From Comamonadaceae bacterium (lineage in GTDB: Bacteria; Pseudomonadota; Gammaproteobacteria; Burkholderiales; Burkholderiaceae_C): a DNA stretch of 22,028 nt. Positions 15,551-22,028 of the stretch are shown here, piece by piece. The position numbers and the translations under genes were made by a program. Position 1 is the stretch's first letter. Each line of letters begins with the position of its first letter. The notes under the pieces are model-generated. The model ran no database searches. It was not told where the DNA came from and saw only the letters and a list, made by a program, of their open reading frames with translations. The stretch spans positions 1 through 22,028 of the forward strand of contig CANHXV010000008.1 in the NCBI GenBank assembly GCA_947464665.1. The letters are read 5' to 3'.

Positions 15551-16758
15551 CACGCCACCGGAAGGTTGTGGACACCGTAGATTTGCATGTCGTGCTTGAA
15601 GCGGATCTGCTCCAGCGGCACGGCCAAGCGCAAGCCCGGCAAACGGCGAAGCAGCGTGTTGAAAAGGATGTGCAGCTCATAACGTGCCAGCATTTGGCCC
15701 AGGCATTGGTGAATGCCGTAGCCGAAGGTCAGGTGATGGGAAGCATCGCGGGCGAAATCGAGCTGATTCGGCCGATCAAAAACGGCTTCATCACGATTGG
15801 CTGAGGCGAGCAGCATGAACAGGCCTTCACCCTTGGGAATTTGCACACCGCCCACCTCTACATCTTCGAGCGCAACCCGGCGCGGCGAAAACTGCACCGG
15901 GCTGACAAAGCGCAGCAGTTCCTCCACCGCCGCTTCCACAAGTTCCGGCTCGGCCGCGAGCTGCATACGCAGATCATCGTGCTCTAGCAGCAGCAAGGTA
16001 CCCATGCCGATCATGTTGGTGGTCGTATCGTGGCCGGCGCGCAGGATCATCGCGCCGATATCTGCGAACTCTTCACGCGTCAGGTGCCCGGTGTGTACTT
16101 GCTCGACAATGATGCGGCTGACCATGTCGTCACCCGGGTTTGCTTCCTTTGTGTGGATCAGGCGCAACACATAGTCGGCCAGCTCACGTGCCTTCGTTTC
16201 GGCCTCGCCGGTGCTTTGCGTCAGCCCGTGGCGCGCAACGGCACAGCGAATGATGAAGGGATGGTCCTCGTAGGGCGAGCCGAACAACTCGGACATCACG
16301 AGCGAAGGAAATTTCACCGCCAGCATGGCCACCAGGTCCACCGGTGGGCCGGCACGCTCCATCTCGTCGATCAGGCTTTCGGCAATCGCAGCGATCTTCG
16401 GCTTCAAGGCCTGCATGCGTCGCACCGAAAACTCGCGGGTAAAGAGCCGGCGGTAGCGGTCATGCTCCGGGTTGTCCATGCCGACAAAGGCGCGCTCGTT
16501 CTTGTCCACCGCCACTCGTGCCGCGGTGACAGTCGGAAAATTCGGATCGGCCATGGCGCCAGAAAAACGCTTGTCATCAGACAGCAGCTCCCGGATTTCA
16601 GCCTGCCGTGTAACCAGCCATGCGCGCTTTCCATTCCACAATGACACCGGGCATACCGCACCATCAGCACGTGCCAGCGCATACTGAGGCGGCGGGGAAA
16701 AAGGGTCTTCCCGCCTGAACGGAAAAACTGGGCAATCAGGAGGTGTCACTGCATGCAA
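15547..16758 (-). CDS. Cytochrome P450
   Basis: This is a 403-residue soluble bacterial P450, a haem monooxygenase that hydroxylates an unactivated carbon using O2 and electrons from the adjacent ferredoxin. Motifs: I-helix oxygen-binding AGHDTT (241-246), K-helix E-x-x-R in EELLRF (280-283), and the haem loop FGYGIHQCLGQMLAR with ligand Cys352. NPEHDRYRRLFTREFSVRR (about 96-114) is the C-helix region of the class. Starts are TTG at 16758 or GTG at 16749 (MTPPDCPVFPF); a GGAAAGG lies about 10 bases before the GTG, which I slightly prefer. It is the first gene of the cassette, so its upstream gap should hold the promoter. GC-rich coding differs from the flanking backbone. Confidence 0.96.
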   Translation of the reverse strand: MHAVTPPDCPVFPFRREDPFSPPPQYALARADGAVCPVSLWNGKRAWLVTRQAEIRELLSDDKRFSGAMADPNFPTVTAARVAVDKNERAFVGMDNPEHDRYRRLFTREFSVRRMQALKPKIAAIAESLIDEMERAGPPVDLVAMLAVKFPSLVMSELFGSPYEDHPFIIRCAVARHGLTQSTGEAETKARELADYVLRLIHTKEANPGDDMVSRIIVEQVHTGHLTREEFADIGAMILRAGHDTTTNMIGMGTLLLLEHDDLRMQLAAEPELVEAAVEELLRFVSPVQFSPRRVALEDVEVGGVQIPKGEGLFMLLASANRDEAVFDRPNQLDFARDASHHLTFGYGIHQCLGQMLARYELHILFNTLLRRLPGLRLAVPLEQIRFKHDMQIYGVHNLPVAW

Positions 16759-17188
16759 ACCTTTCCGGTTACTGAGGCGTGCCGCCTGTCAATCGGCGCG
16801 CTAGTGGCTAGCACGATCTTCTTGGCCAAACAGTCGACGCAAATACAGCGACGATGCCTGCCATCACGGCTGGTCTTGACGGATAAGCATCTCGACCAAA
16901 ACAAGCCAATTATCGACCCTTGGAAGAGCCCTCAACACACGAAGAAACCCTTACCTCGCTTGCACTTAAACCGCGCCTAGCCGTTCCACCGCCATTGCTT
17001 CAACTTGCACATCGAAGTCAAGCTTCTTGAAGTCTCCAACAGACTCCCCACCCAACCTGTAACCCCACTTCATGGCGATGGGACTCCCGTCAGCCTTTGC
17101 AACATAATTTGCTCAATTGATCACCTTGTGGGATAAGTACCAAACTAATCCTAGCTAGCCCTTCTTCTTTTAATTACCATCTGTTCCT
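16759..17188. other. Gene-poor gap (430 bases) between the P450 cassette and the MORN gene
   Basis: The promoter of the minus-strand cassette should be here. A TTGACA-like -35 is present on the minus strand (complement of 16787-16792), but no good -10 follows at 17 bases. A 75-codon plus-strand frame starting inside the P450 gene (16753-16980) resembles nothing I know. The only stretch that reads like protein is the minus-strand remnant at 16966-17112. No transposase, integrase or tRNA-Ser 3'-end repeat is seen. Confidence 0.5.
16966..17112 (-). pseudogene. C-terminal remnant of an unidentified protein
   Basis: Forty-eight codons run from just after an in-frame TGA (17113-17115) to a TAA (16966-16968). 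The composition is protein-like, not shadow-like, with MKWGYRLGGESVGDFKKLDF in the middle and an acidic, Val/Glu-rich end. No start codon with a ribosome site precedes it, apart from an internal ATG that would give 35 residues. It looks like the 3' end of a gene whose front was lost at the right edge of the GC-rich block. I do not recognise the family, and chance is possible. Confidence 0.3.
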
Positions 17189-17903
17189 ATGAAGAACCTG
17201 CTGCGTTACCTTGCTTTTGTCCTGATGGTCGGAAGTGTTGACGCGCAAAGTAATTTACCTCCTTGCCCATCTTCTGGGTACTTTGATAATTGTTTGGGTG
17301 CTCACCCCTTTGACAGCGACTCTAAATATGTGGTTTGGTACTTACACCTTTGCCAGTGGCTCTAAATATGTTGGTGAGTTCAAGGATGGCAAGTACAACG
17401 GGCAAGGTACTTACACCACTGCGAATGGCTATAAATATGTCGGTGAGTTCAAGGATGGCAAGCGCAACGGGCAAGGTACTGCCACCTTTGCCGATGGCGA
17501 CAAATATGTTGGTGAGTGGAAGGATGACAAGCGCAACGGTCAAGGTACTTACACCTTTGCCGATGGCTCTCAATATGTTGGCGAGTTAAAGGATGACAAG
17601 CGCAACGGTCAAGGTACTTACACCTTTGCCAGTGGCGAAAAATATATTGGTACATTCAAAGATGACAAGCGTAACGGCCAAGGTACTGCCACCTTTGCCA
17701 GTGGCTCTCAATATGTTGGCGAGTTCAAGGATGGCAAGTACAACGGTCAAGGCACTGCCACCTTTGCCAGTGGCGAAAAATATGTTGGTGAGTGGAAGGA
17801 CGACAAGTACAACGGACAAGGTACTTTGTTCGCATCAAATGGCTCAATTATCAATCAGGGTATCTTTGCCGATAATAAATTTATACCCGCCCATCGTGAT
17901 TAA
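17189..17903 (+). pseudogene. MORN-repeat protein gene, frameshifted in its first repeat
   Basis: The ATG at 17189 opens a good signal peptide (MKNLLRYLAFVLMVGSVDAQ) followed by SNLPPCPSSGYFDNCLGAHP, the usual N-terminus of secreted bacterial MORN proteins, and the start of a repeat ending KYV. That frame then stops at 17363-17365. The following seven perfect-length 23-residue MORN units (G-T-x-T-F-A-x-G-x-x-Y-V-G-E-x-K-D-x-K-x-N-G-Q) and the C-terminus lie in another frame, open from 17235 to 17903. Compared with a full 69-base unit, about 34 bases after AAATATGT are replaced by 5 (net loss 29), which explains the shift. As it stands the signal and repeat parts cannot be made as one chain; the downstream frame alone would start at a GTG without a signal peptide. 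MORN repeats often mediate membrane or protein contacts. Confidence 0.75.
17337..17819 (+). repeat. Seven tandem 69-bp MORN units
   Basis: Units begin at 17337, 17406, 17475, 17544, 17613, 17682 and 17751, each 23 codons, starting GGTAC or GGCAC and ending at CAA. Neighbouring units are very similar at the base level, which favours slippage or unequal recombination. A partial eighth unit starts at 17820, and a broken unit precedes the first. Confidence 0.9.
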
Positions 17904-17969
17904 GGGTGGCGAGGAGTTGAGCTTCTGGGGTGTGATGACCTTTAACTTTCTCAAGTTGTATTGATTAAT

Positions 17970-17989
17970 GGGACTCAGGTTTAAGTCCC
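17970..17989. repeat. Small inverted repeat downstream of the MORN gene
   Basis: GGGACT (17970-17975) and AGTCCC (17984-17989) flank an 8-base loop in the gap between the MORN gene and the metallo-beta-lactamase gene. There is no T-run on the plus strand, so a terminator role is doubtful. Confidence 0.3.
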
Positions 17990-18129
17990 CGCAACGTAGC
18001 CGGTACGCCAGCATGAGAAATCTACCCTTGGCATTGCAAATCAACGTACCCTCAAACAAAGACACATCCAAACCAAAAACTCGCCATGGCGTAAAAGCAC
18101 ATCAGTTACTTCATTATTAAAATTAATGC

Positions 18130-19233
18130 ATGTTGAAATTTCGCAAAGTCTACTTATTTCTTGCAATCACTACATTGGCTGGCGCCTTTCTAGCAGCCTG
18201 CGTCAGCATGGCGCCTCGTTCAAATCCCGACTACGACGTCAGCAAACCACACCATCGCCCTGATGGATTCGTTAACCGATACATAGAACGATCCGACAAA
18301 CCAGGCCTGTGGCGTTGGCAATGGGAGCGATTGCGAGATGGCTTGCCTAAACCGCCTGCGGCGCCCATTGTGGGAGTGAGGCCAGACCTTGAATTGATCA
18401 ACAGCGAAAGCACACAGCCCAGAGTGACATGGGTTGGGCATTCAACGCTGCTGGTTCAAGTAGATGGCCTTAACTTATTAACTGACCCACATTGGGGTCA
18501 ACGTGCTTCACCATTCAGTTTTGCAGGTCCCAAACGCCACCAGCCACCTGGCATGCCGTTCAACAAACTTCCAAGCATCGATGCTGTTGTGATTTCACAC
18601 AACCACTGGGATCATTTGGACCAAGAAACTGTTCAGACCCTCATGGATCGTCATTCAGGCATTCGTTTCTTTGTACCGTTGGGCATCCAGCATTGGTTCA
18701 AGAAAGAAATTAAAGGCACAGTTTTGGAAGGTCCTGCGCGCAACGTTATTGCGCTGGATTGGGATCAACACGCAAACATCAAAGGCAAAACAAAAAATCT
18801 TGAGTTGCACTTTCTGGCGGTACAGCACTGGAGCGCTCGATCAATTGGCGACCGCTATGAAACCCTCTGGGGCAGTTGGGCTTTCATGCACCCGGATTTT
18901 AGATTCTGGTTTTCCGGCGACTTGGCTTACTCGCCTGACACCAAAGCCATCGGTGATCGGATGGGCGGTTTTGACTTGGCGGCCATCGCCATCGGTGCTT
19001 ATGAACCTCGATGGTTTATGAAGGACTCCCATCTCAATCCGAAGGAGGCCCTTCAGGCCATGACAGATGTCAAAGCCAAAGCGGCCATGGGTATTCATTG
19101 GGGTACTTTTGATGGCATGAGCGATGAGCCTTTAGATCAAGCGCCTAAGGATTTAGAGATTGCCAAGAAAGAGTTTGCTTTACCTCTGAATTTCTTTGTG
19201 CTGAAGCATGGTGAGAGTTGGGTGGGGAGGTAG
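18130..19233 (+). CDS. Metallo-beta-lactamase-fold lipoprotein (RomA/NAPE-PLD-like hydrolase)
   Basis: This is a 367-residue lipoprotein: a positive start, a hydrophobic run and lipobox LAAC with Cys24. The body is a metallo-beta-lactamase fold with VTWVGHSTLLVQVDGLNLLTDP (about 99-120) and the zinc motif SHNHWDHLD (His157, His159, Asp161, His162). Further ligands are likely His in FLAVQHWSAR and Asp in FWFSGDLAY, and the closing region holds DSHLNPKEAL and GIHWGTF. The overall plan matches RomA/YfhI-type proteins and N-acyl-phosphatidylethanolamine phospholipase D relatives, which suggests a phospholipid or lipid-like substrate at the cell envelope, but this is family inference. It lies alone on the plus strand, convergent with the photolyase-like gene. 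Confidence 0.9.
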   Translation: MLKFRKVYLFLAITTLAGAFLAACVSMAPRSNPDYDVSKPHHRPDGFVNRYIERSDKPGLWRWQWERLRDGLPKPPAAPIVGVRPDLELINSESTQPRVTWVGHSTLLVQVDGLNLLTDPHWGQRASPFSFAGPKRHQPPGMPFNKLPSIDAVVISHNHWDHLDQETVQTLMDRHSGIRFFVPLGIQHWFKKEIKGTVLEGPARNVIALDWDQHANIKGKTKNLELHFLAVQHWSARSIGDRYETLWGSWAFMHPDFRFWFSGDLAYSPDTKAIGDRMGGFDLAAIAIGAYEPRWFMKDSHLNPKEALQAMTDVKAKAAMGIHWGTFDGMSDEPLDQAPKDLEIAKKEFALPLNFFVLKHGESWVGR

Positions 19234-19244
19234 CCTTAGCCTTG

Positions 19245-20411
19245 CTACTCAACGCGTTGGCCAGCAGAAACAATCTTCCACCACCTGGAAAAAGAATCAC
19301 AGCGCCGATCAACCTGCGGAAATAAACAGCGTGTCATTTCCCCCAACAGGTGAGTAGGCAGGTACCCAGAAATATGCGCCTCGCTTAATCCATTCACCAG
19401 TTTGGCACTTTTCAAGGCAGCAAGGATGGAAGAAGCACTTCCGTACCAACGCTCCGTTGTTAAATCGGCCATGCGGGCGTTGACAAACTGCCAGCGCTTT
19501 TCACTCCAAGGCCAAGCACGGTGAAACTCCTCGATACAAACGCCAACAAAGACCGTGTCTGGAGAAAGTTGATTCGGCAATTCCCCAAGGCTCCAAGGAT
19601 GAACGAGCCAAACATCACGGCCACTGACTGAAGTTAAGCTGGGGGCACTCAGACTGAAGGTCTTAGGAGGCTGTGCGAACAACGAGGGCCTATCAATGGC
19701 ATCTCTATCAGGTGCGGCTGACGATGAAGATACAGACGAAGCACTTCTGGCAATCTGATCCAACGCTTCATATGTGATGTCAATGACACTCCCCGAGCTG
19801 TGCCAATGCAAAGGGGCGTAGCGGGCTACGTTTTCTGCGTTGAACAAATAAGGCTGATGGCTTCCAGTACCAGCTACCCATTGCCAACTTAAGTGATTGC
19901 TGGCCAAGTCACCATCTAGCAAGTGCCCATACATCCATTGGGCGCCTGCACTCCAATGTACTTTTCGAAGATGTACCATGTAACTGGCCAGCCACATGCG
20001 AGCGTGATTGTGCAAGTAGCCAGTGGCGTACAAAGTCTTCACCGACATGTCGATTGCAGCAACACCAGTACACGCATGCAAAATGTCGACGGGAATTTCA
20101 TGAGCGTAGGCTTTATCAGGTAGAACGCCTTCATGAAGTGATTTGAAGATGTCGTCGCCTCTGTGCTGCCAAACATGCCGGTAGTATTCGCGCCAACCCA
20201 ATTCAAAAACAAATTTATCTTCAGGCTTAACCCGGTGCTTTGAACGCACACCCTTCAACACTTCTGGCAAGCTTACAAATCCGTGCGTGATGTAAGGTGA
20301 GAGCTGTGTGACGGCCCCATTCAGTGCGTTTCTGCTTCGAGAATATTCTGCAGGTTCAACTGCGGCTATGCGAGCCAATGCTTCTTCGCGTGTTGGAGGA
20401 AATAGATTCAT
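19245..20411 (-). CDS. Photolyase/cryptochrome-like FAD-binding protein with unusual domain order
   Basis: This is a 388-residue protein. The first about 230 residues are the helical FAD-binding domain of the photolyase/cryptochrome family: RNALNGAVTQLSPYITHGFV, FVFELGWREYYRHVWQHRGD, YATGYLHNHARMWLASYMVH, WMYGHLLDGDLASNHLSWQW and GTGSHQPYLFNAENVARYAP. In standard photolyases this domain is C-terminal, after an alpha/beta antenna domain; here nothing precedes it. After a Ser/Ala-rich linker (about 225-260) the last 120 residues (DVWLVHPWSLGELPNQ, VGVCIEEFHRAWPWSEKRWQ) look like an alpha/beta domain. FAD binding is likely; DNA repair or light sensing is unproven. It starts one base after the stop of the preceding minus-strand gene, hence translational coupling. 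Confidence 0.88.
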   Translation of the reverse strand: MNLFPPTREEALARIAAVEPAEYSRSRNALNGAVTQLSPYITHGFVSLPEVLKGVRSKHRVKPEDKFVFELGWREYYRHVWQHRGDDIFKSLHEGVLPDKAYAHEIPVDILHACTGVAAIDMSVKTLYATGYLHNHARMWLASYMVHLRKVHWSAGAQWMYGHLLDGDLASNHLSWQWVAGTGSHQPYLFNAENVARYAPLHWHSSGSVIDITYEALDQIARSASSVSSSSAAPDRDAIDRPSLFAQPPKTFSLSAPSLTSVSGRDVWLVHPWSLGELPNQLSPDTVFVGVCIEEFHRAWPWSEKRWQFVNARMADLTTERWYGSASSILAALKSAKLVNGLSEAHISGYLPTHLLGEMTRCLFPQVDRRCDSFSRWWKIVSAGQRVE

Positions 20412-20412
20412 T

Positions 20413-20928
20413 TCAGTTGAATGATTTTGAACGAGGGGAAAAGCAATTCAGCAGTTTGCTGGGCATCTCTGGCACTTGCATTTTGAGATAAGTCCGAATC
20501 AAAGGTGCCGCCATCCATGGTTTGGTAAGCCCACTCCAAATGCCACGGGGCACAATTCTCTGTTCATGCTTGTTTGTTTGAAGGGTGACGATGGCTGGCA
20601 GCAAGGCATCAAACTCAACTTCAGCCAAAGCCCATGCACCCCATGTCCATATTCCTGCTATTTGAGCAGACTGGGATTGAGGTGGGCTGTAGGATTGAAT
20701 TGTGTTTTGAATAGATTGAAAGCTTTCTTGGCCTGGTTGTAGTTCCAAGACGCCATCACAATTTTGAGTCTGCGATAGCCACTGATTTTTCATTTTTCCC
20801 AACACATCAATTTCAATGCCATCGACGACCATGAGATAGCTGTGGTCGGCAGGTTTGAAACTGATGTGAGAAGCAATGACGCCTAACAGGACGATTGCCA
20901 ACAGCGGTAAGGCTACTTTCTTTTTCAT
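20413..20928 (-). CDS. Hypothetical membrane-anchored protein coupled to the photolyase-like gene
   Basis: This is a 171-residue protein with an N-terminal signal anchor or signal peptide (MKKKVALPLLAIVLLGVIAS, no obvious cleavage site). The exported part is about 150 residues with DGIEIDVLGKMKNQWLSQ, a Gln/Ser-rich middle, and a Trp-rich WTWGAWALAEVEFDALLPA. It has only two cysteines outside the anchor. I do not recognise a domain. Its stop (20413-20415) is one base from the ATG of the photolyase-like gene downstream, so the two are an operon. It diverges from the molybdenum hydroxylase operon across a 118-base gap. Confidence 0.75.
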   Translation of the reverse strand: MKKKVALPLLAIVLLGVIASHISFKPADHSYLMVVDGIEIDVLGKMKNQWLSQTQNCDGVLELQPGQESFQSIQNTIQSYSPPQSQSAQIAGIWTWGAWALAEVEFDALLPAIVTLQTNKHEQRIVPRGIWSGLTKPWMAAPLIRTYLKMQVPEMPSKLLNCFSPRSKSFN

Positions 20929-21035
20929 ATTTGGGCTCAGTCGGGGTGTGCTTGGGTGGATTATTGCTGAGTTAGCTGAGCTCGCTAATCACCTGATAGC
21001 ATCACGGCATTCAAAACACTTCAGTGGCATCACCT

Positions 21036-21042
21036 AGGAAGG
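21036..21042 (+). promoter_or_regulatory. Ribosome binding site of the [2Fe-2S] subunit gene
   Basis: AGGAAGG, with its AGGA core 7 bases before the ATG at 21047, supports that start. Confidence 0.65.
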
Positions 21043-21046
21043 CCTA

Positions 21047-21499
21047 ATGAACCTCAACATCAACGGCACCAACGTCACAATAGACGCAGATCCCCAGATG
21101 CCCTTACTCTGGGTCCTCAGAGATTCACTCAATCTGACCGGCACCAAATTTGGTTGCGGTGTCGCAGCCTGCGGTGCCTGCACAGTCCACAAAGACGGCC
21201 AACCCATTCGCTCATGCGTCACACCAGTGGCCAGCGTGGCCGGTGCCACCATTCAAACCATCGAATCGTTGAGCACCCCCAATAAACCAGACCCCTTGCA
21301 ACTTGCTTGGATTGCAGAGCAAGTGCCCCAATGTGGTTACTGCCAAAGCGGCATGCTCATGGCAGCCGCAGCCCTCCTGAAAAGAAAACCCAAACCCACC
21401 GACGCCGACATTGATGAAGCTATGACCAATTTGTGCAGATGCGGCACCTACCAACGCGTCCGCGCAGCGATTCACCGTGCTGCAGGAGCGCAAGCATGA
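21047..21499 (+). CDS. [2Fe-2S] subunit of a molybdenum hydroxylase (IorA type)
   Basis: This 150-residue small subunit carries two [2Fe-2S] clusters that take electrons from the molybdenum centre of the next protein. The N-terminal plant-ferredoxin-type cluster uses GCGVAACGACTV plus RSC (about residues 36-59). The C-terminal four-helix domain uses QCGYCQSGM and LCRCGTY (about 100-140). This is the xanthine-oxidase small-subunit pattern. Direct coupling to a large subunit without an FAD subunit is the layout of isoquinoline 1-oxidoreductase and related periplasmic aldehyde oxidases. Its stop overlaps the next start (ATGA, 21496-21499). The substrate is not predictable. Confidence 0.94.
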   Translation: MNLNINGTNVTIDADPQMPLLWVLRDSLNLTGTKFGCGVAACGACTVHKDGQPIRSCVTPVASVAGATIQTIESLSTPNKPDPLQLAWIAEQVPQCGYCQSGMLMAAAALLKRKPKPTDADIDEAMTNLCRCGTYQRVRAAIHRAAGAQA

Positions 21500-22028
21500 A
21501 GCGCCGCAACCTCATCCTCAGCGGCCTTGGCATCACAGGCGCACTCATTGTGGGCTGGGGCGTGCTGCCTGCCCGTTCACGCACAGGTAAGCCAGACAAC
21601 ATGTTGCCCACTGAGGGAGAAATTGCCCTCAATGGCTGGATCAAAATTGCCAAAGATGGTGCTGTAGTGCTGGCCATGCACCGCAGTGACATGGGGCAGG
21701 GCATTCACAATGCGCTCTCCATGATGGTGGCTGAAGAGTTAGATCTGCCATTAAAGAAAATTCGATTAGAGCAAGCAGGCCGCGACAGCATCTATGGCAA
21801 TGTGGCCATGTTTGTTGGTACCTTGCCTTTTCACCCCTTGCAATCTGAAGGCGTTGACAAACCCTTGATTGTTCACAGTGGTGAGTGGATGGTGGGCAAA
21901 GTGGCGCGCGAGTTAGGGGTGAATGCCACAGGCGGGTCTTCGTCAGTCAAAGATGCATGGGAGCATTTGCGTTTGGCAGCAGCCACTGCCAAAGCCAGCT
22001 TGTGCTTAGCTGCTGCCGATCAATGGAA
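21496..22028 (+). CDS. Molybdopterin-binding large subunit (IorB type), N-terminal part; runs off the window
   Basis: The first 177 codons of a large subunit are visible; the frame is open to the window end. It begins MKRRNLILSGLGITGALIVG, a hydrophobic signal with an Arg pair that suits Tat export or membrane anchoring, as in IorB-type enzymes. The family opening follows: EIALNGWIKIAKDGAVVLAM and HRSDMGQGIHNALSMMVAEE, the latter being the MGQG motif of the molybdenum cofactor domain. It overlaps the [2Fe-2S] gene by four bases, so the two are translated together. Full-length relatives are about 700-760 residues, so roughly three quarters is missing. The visible motifs fit IorB rather than the xanthine dehydrogenase large subunit. 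Confidence 0.88.
   Translation, partial: MKRRNLILSGLGITGALIVGWGVLPARSRTGKPDNMLPTEGEIALNGWIKIAKDGAVVLAMHRSDMGQGIHNALSMMVAEELDLPLKKIRLEQAGRDSIYGNVAMFVGTLPFHPLQSEGVDKPLIVHSGEWMVGKVARELGVNATGGSSSVKDAWEHLRLAAATAKASLCLAAADQW

Noticed and set aside
16753..16980. Plus-strand 75-codon frame upstream of the P450 gene
   Set aside because: It starts inside the P450 gene, has no ribosome site and no recognisable pattern; it lies in the likely promoter gap.
17235..17336. Reading the MORN protein as starting at the GTG at 17235 with a hydrophobic N-terminus
   Set aside because: The other frame from 17189 has a far better signal peptide and the expected pre-repeat sequence, so the 17235 start is more likely a by-product of the frameshift.
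17844..18071. Minus-strand 75-codon frame containing RFLMLAYRLRCGDLNLSP
   Set aside because: Partly overlaps the MORN gene end, has no ribosome site, and I could not tie it to a family. It could be a relic but is not supported well enough to list.
20955..20995. Imperfect inverted repeat GATTA ... TAATC between the divergent operons
   Set aside because: Arms of only five bases with a long spacer; this level of pairing is expected by chance.
1..22028. CRISPR arrays, insertion sequences, integrases or toxin-antitoxin pairs
   Set aside because: Looked for spaced direct repeats, transposase or recombinase motifs and small paired genes; none seen. The only tandem arrays are the MORN units and the fdhC linker repeat.

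Overview
The window looks like chromosome from a betaproteobacterium of the order Burkholderiales, most likely a freshwater Comamonadaceae of the Limnohabitans/Rhodoferax type. The evidence is the style of the formate dehydrogenase operon, the fkpB-ispH-serS-tRNA-Ser order, a Bug-family receptor, the MORN-repeat protein style and a backbone of roughly 47-52% GC. The genus is an inference from gene style only. Two kinds of DNA are present: a backbone of moderate GC, and an embedded block from about 11.75 to 16.75 kb that is clearly GC-richer (two 60-base rows I counted by hand gave 63% and 67%, against 47-48% for two backbone rows).

Region 1 (1-7282): the end of a membrane-bound, periplasm-facing formate dehydrogenase operon. 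In order: the C-terminal part of the molybdenum/tungsten catalytic subunit, the four-cluster Fe-S subunit, a tiny lipoprotein, the cytochrome b subunit with a long exported N-terminal extension, and a small Ala/Pro-rich exported protein. A strong intrinsic terminator closes this unit. Then come fdhD (sulfur donor for formate dehydrogenase maturation) and, overlapping it, a large FtsX/YbbP-type permease.

Region 2 (7284-11736): housekeeping genes. radC and an Smr-domain gene are on the minus strand. fkpB (SlpA-type FKBP), ispH, serS and a tRNA-Ser(CGA) are on the plus strand.

Region 3 (about 11740-17112): a GC-rich block immediately 3' of the tRNA-Ser. It carries five minus-strand genes read in the order cytochrome P450, [3Fe-4S] ferredoxin, Bug-type periplasmic receptor, class III (CaiB/BaiF) CoA-transferase, HMG-CoA-lyase-type enzyme. 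Together they look like a hydroxylate, capture, activate-with-CoA and cleave cassette for an unknown (possibly branched) carboxylic acid. Gene fragments flank it: a thioesterase-like C-terminal remnant on the left and an unidentified C-terminal remnant on the right. No integrase or transposase is visible.

Region 4 (17189-22028): backbone-like again. It holds a MORN-repeat protein gene broken by an apparent repeat contraction, a lipoprotein of the metallo-beta-lactamase fold, a photolyase/cryptochrome-like protein whose FAD domain comes first, a coupled hypothetical gene, and the start of a two-gene IorA/IorB-type molybdenum hydroxylase operon that runs off the window.
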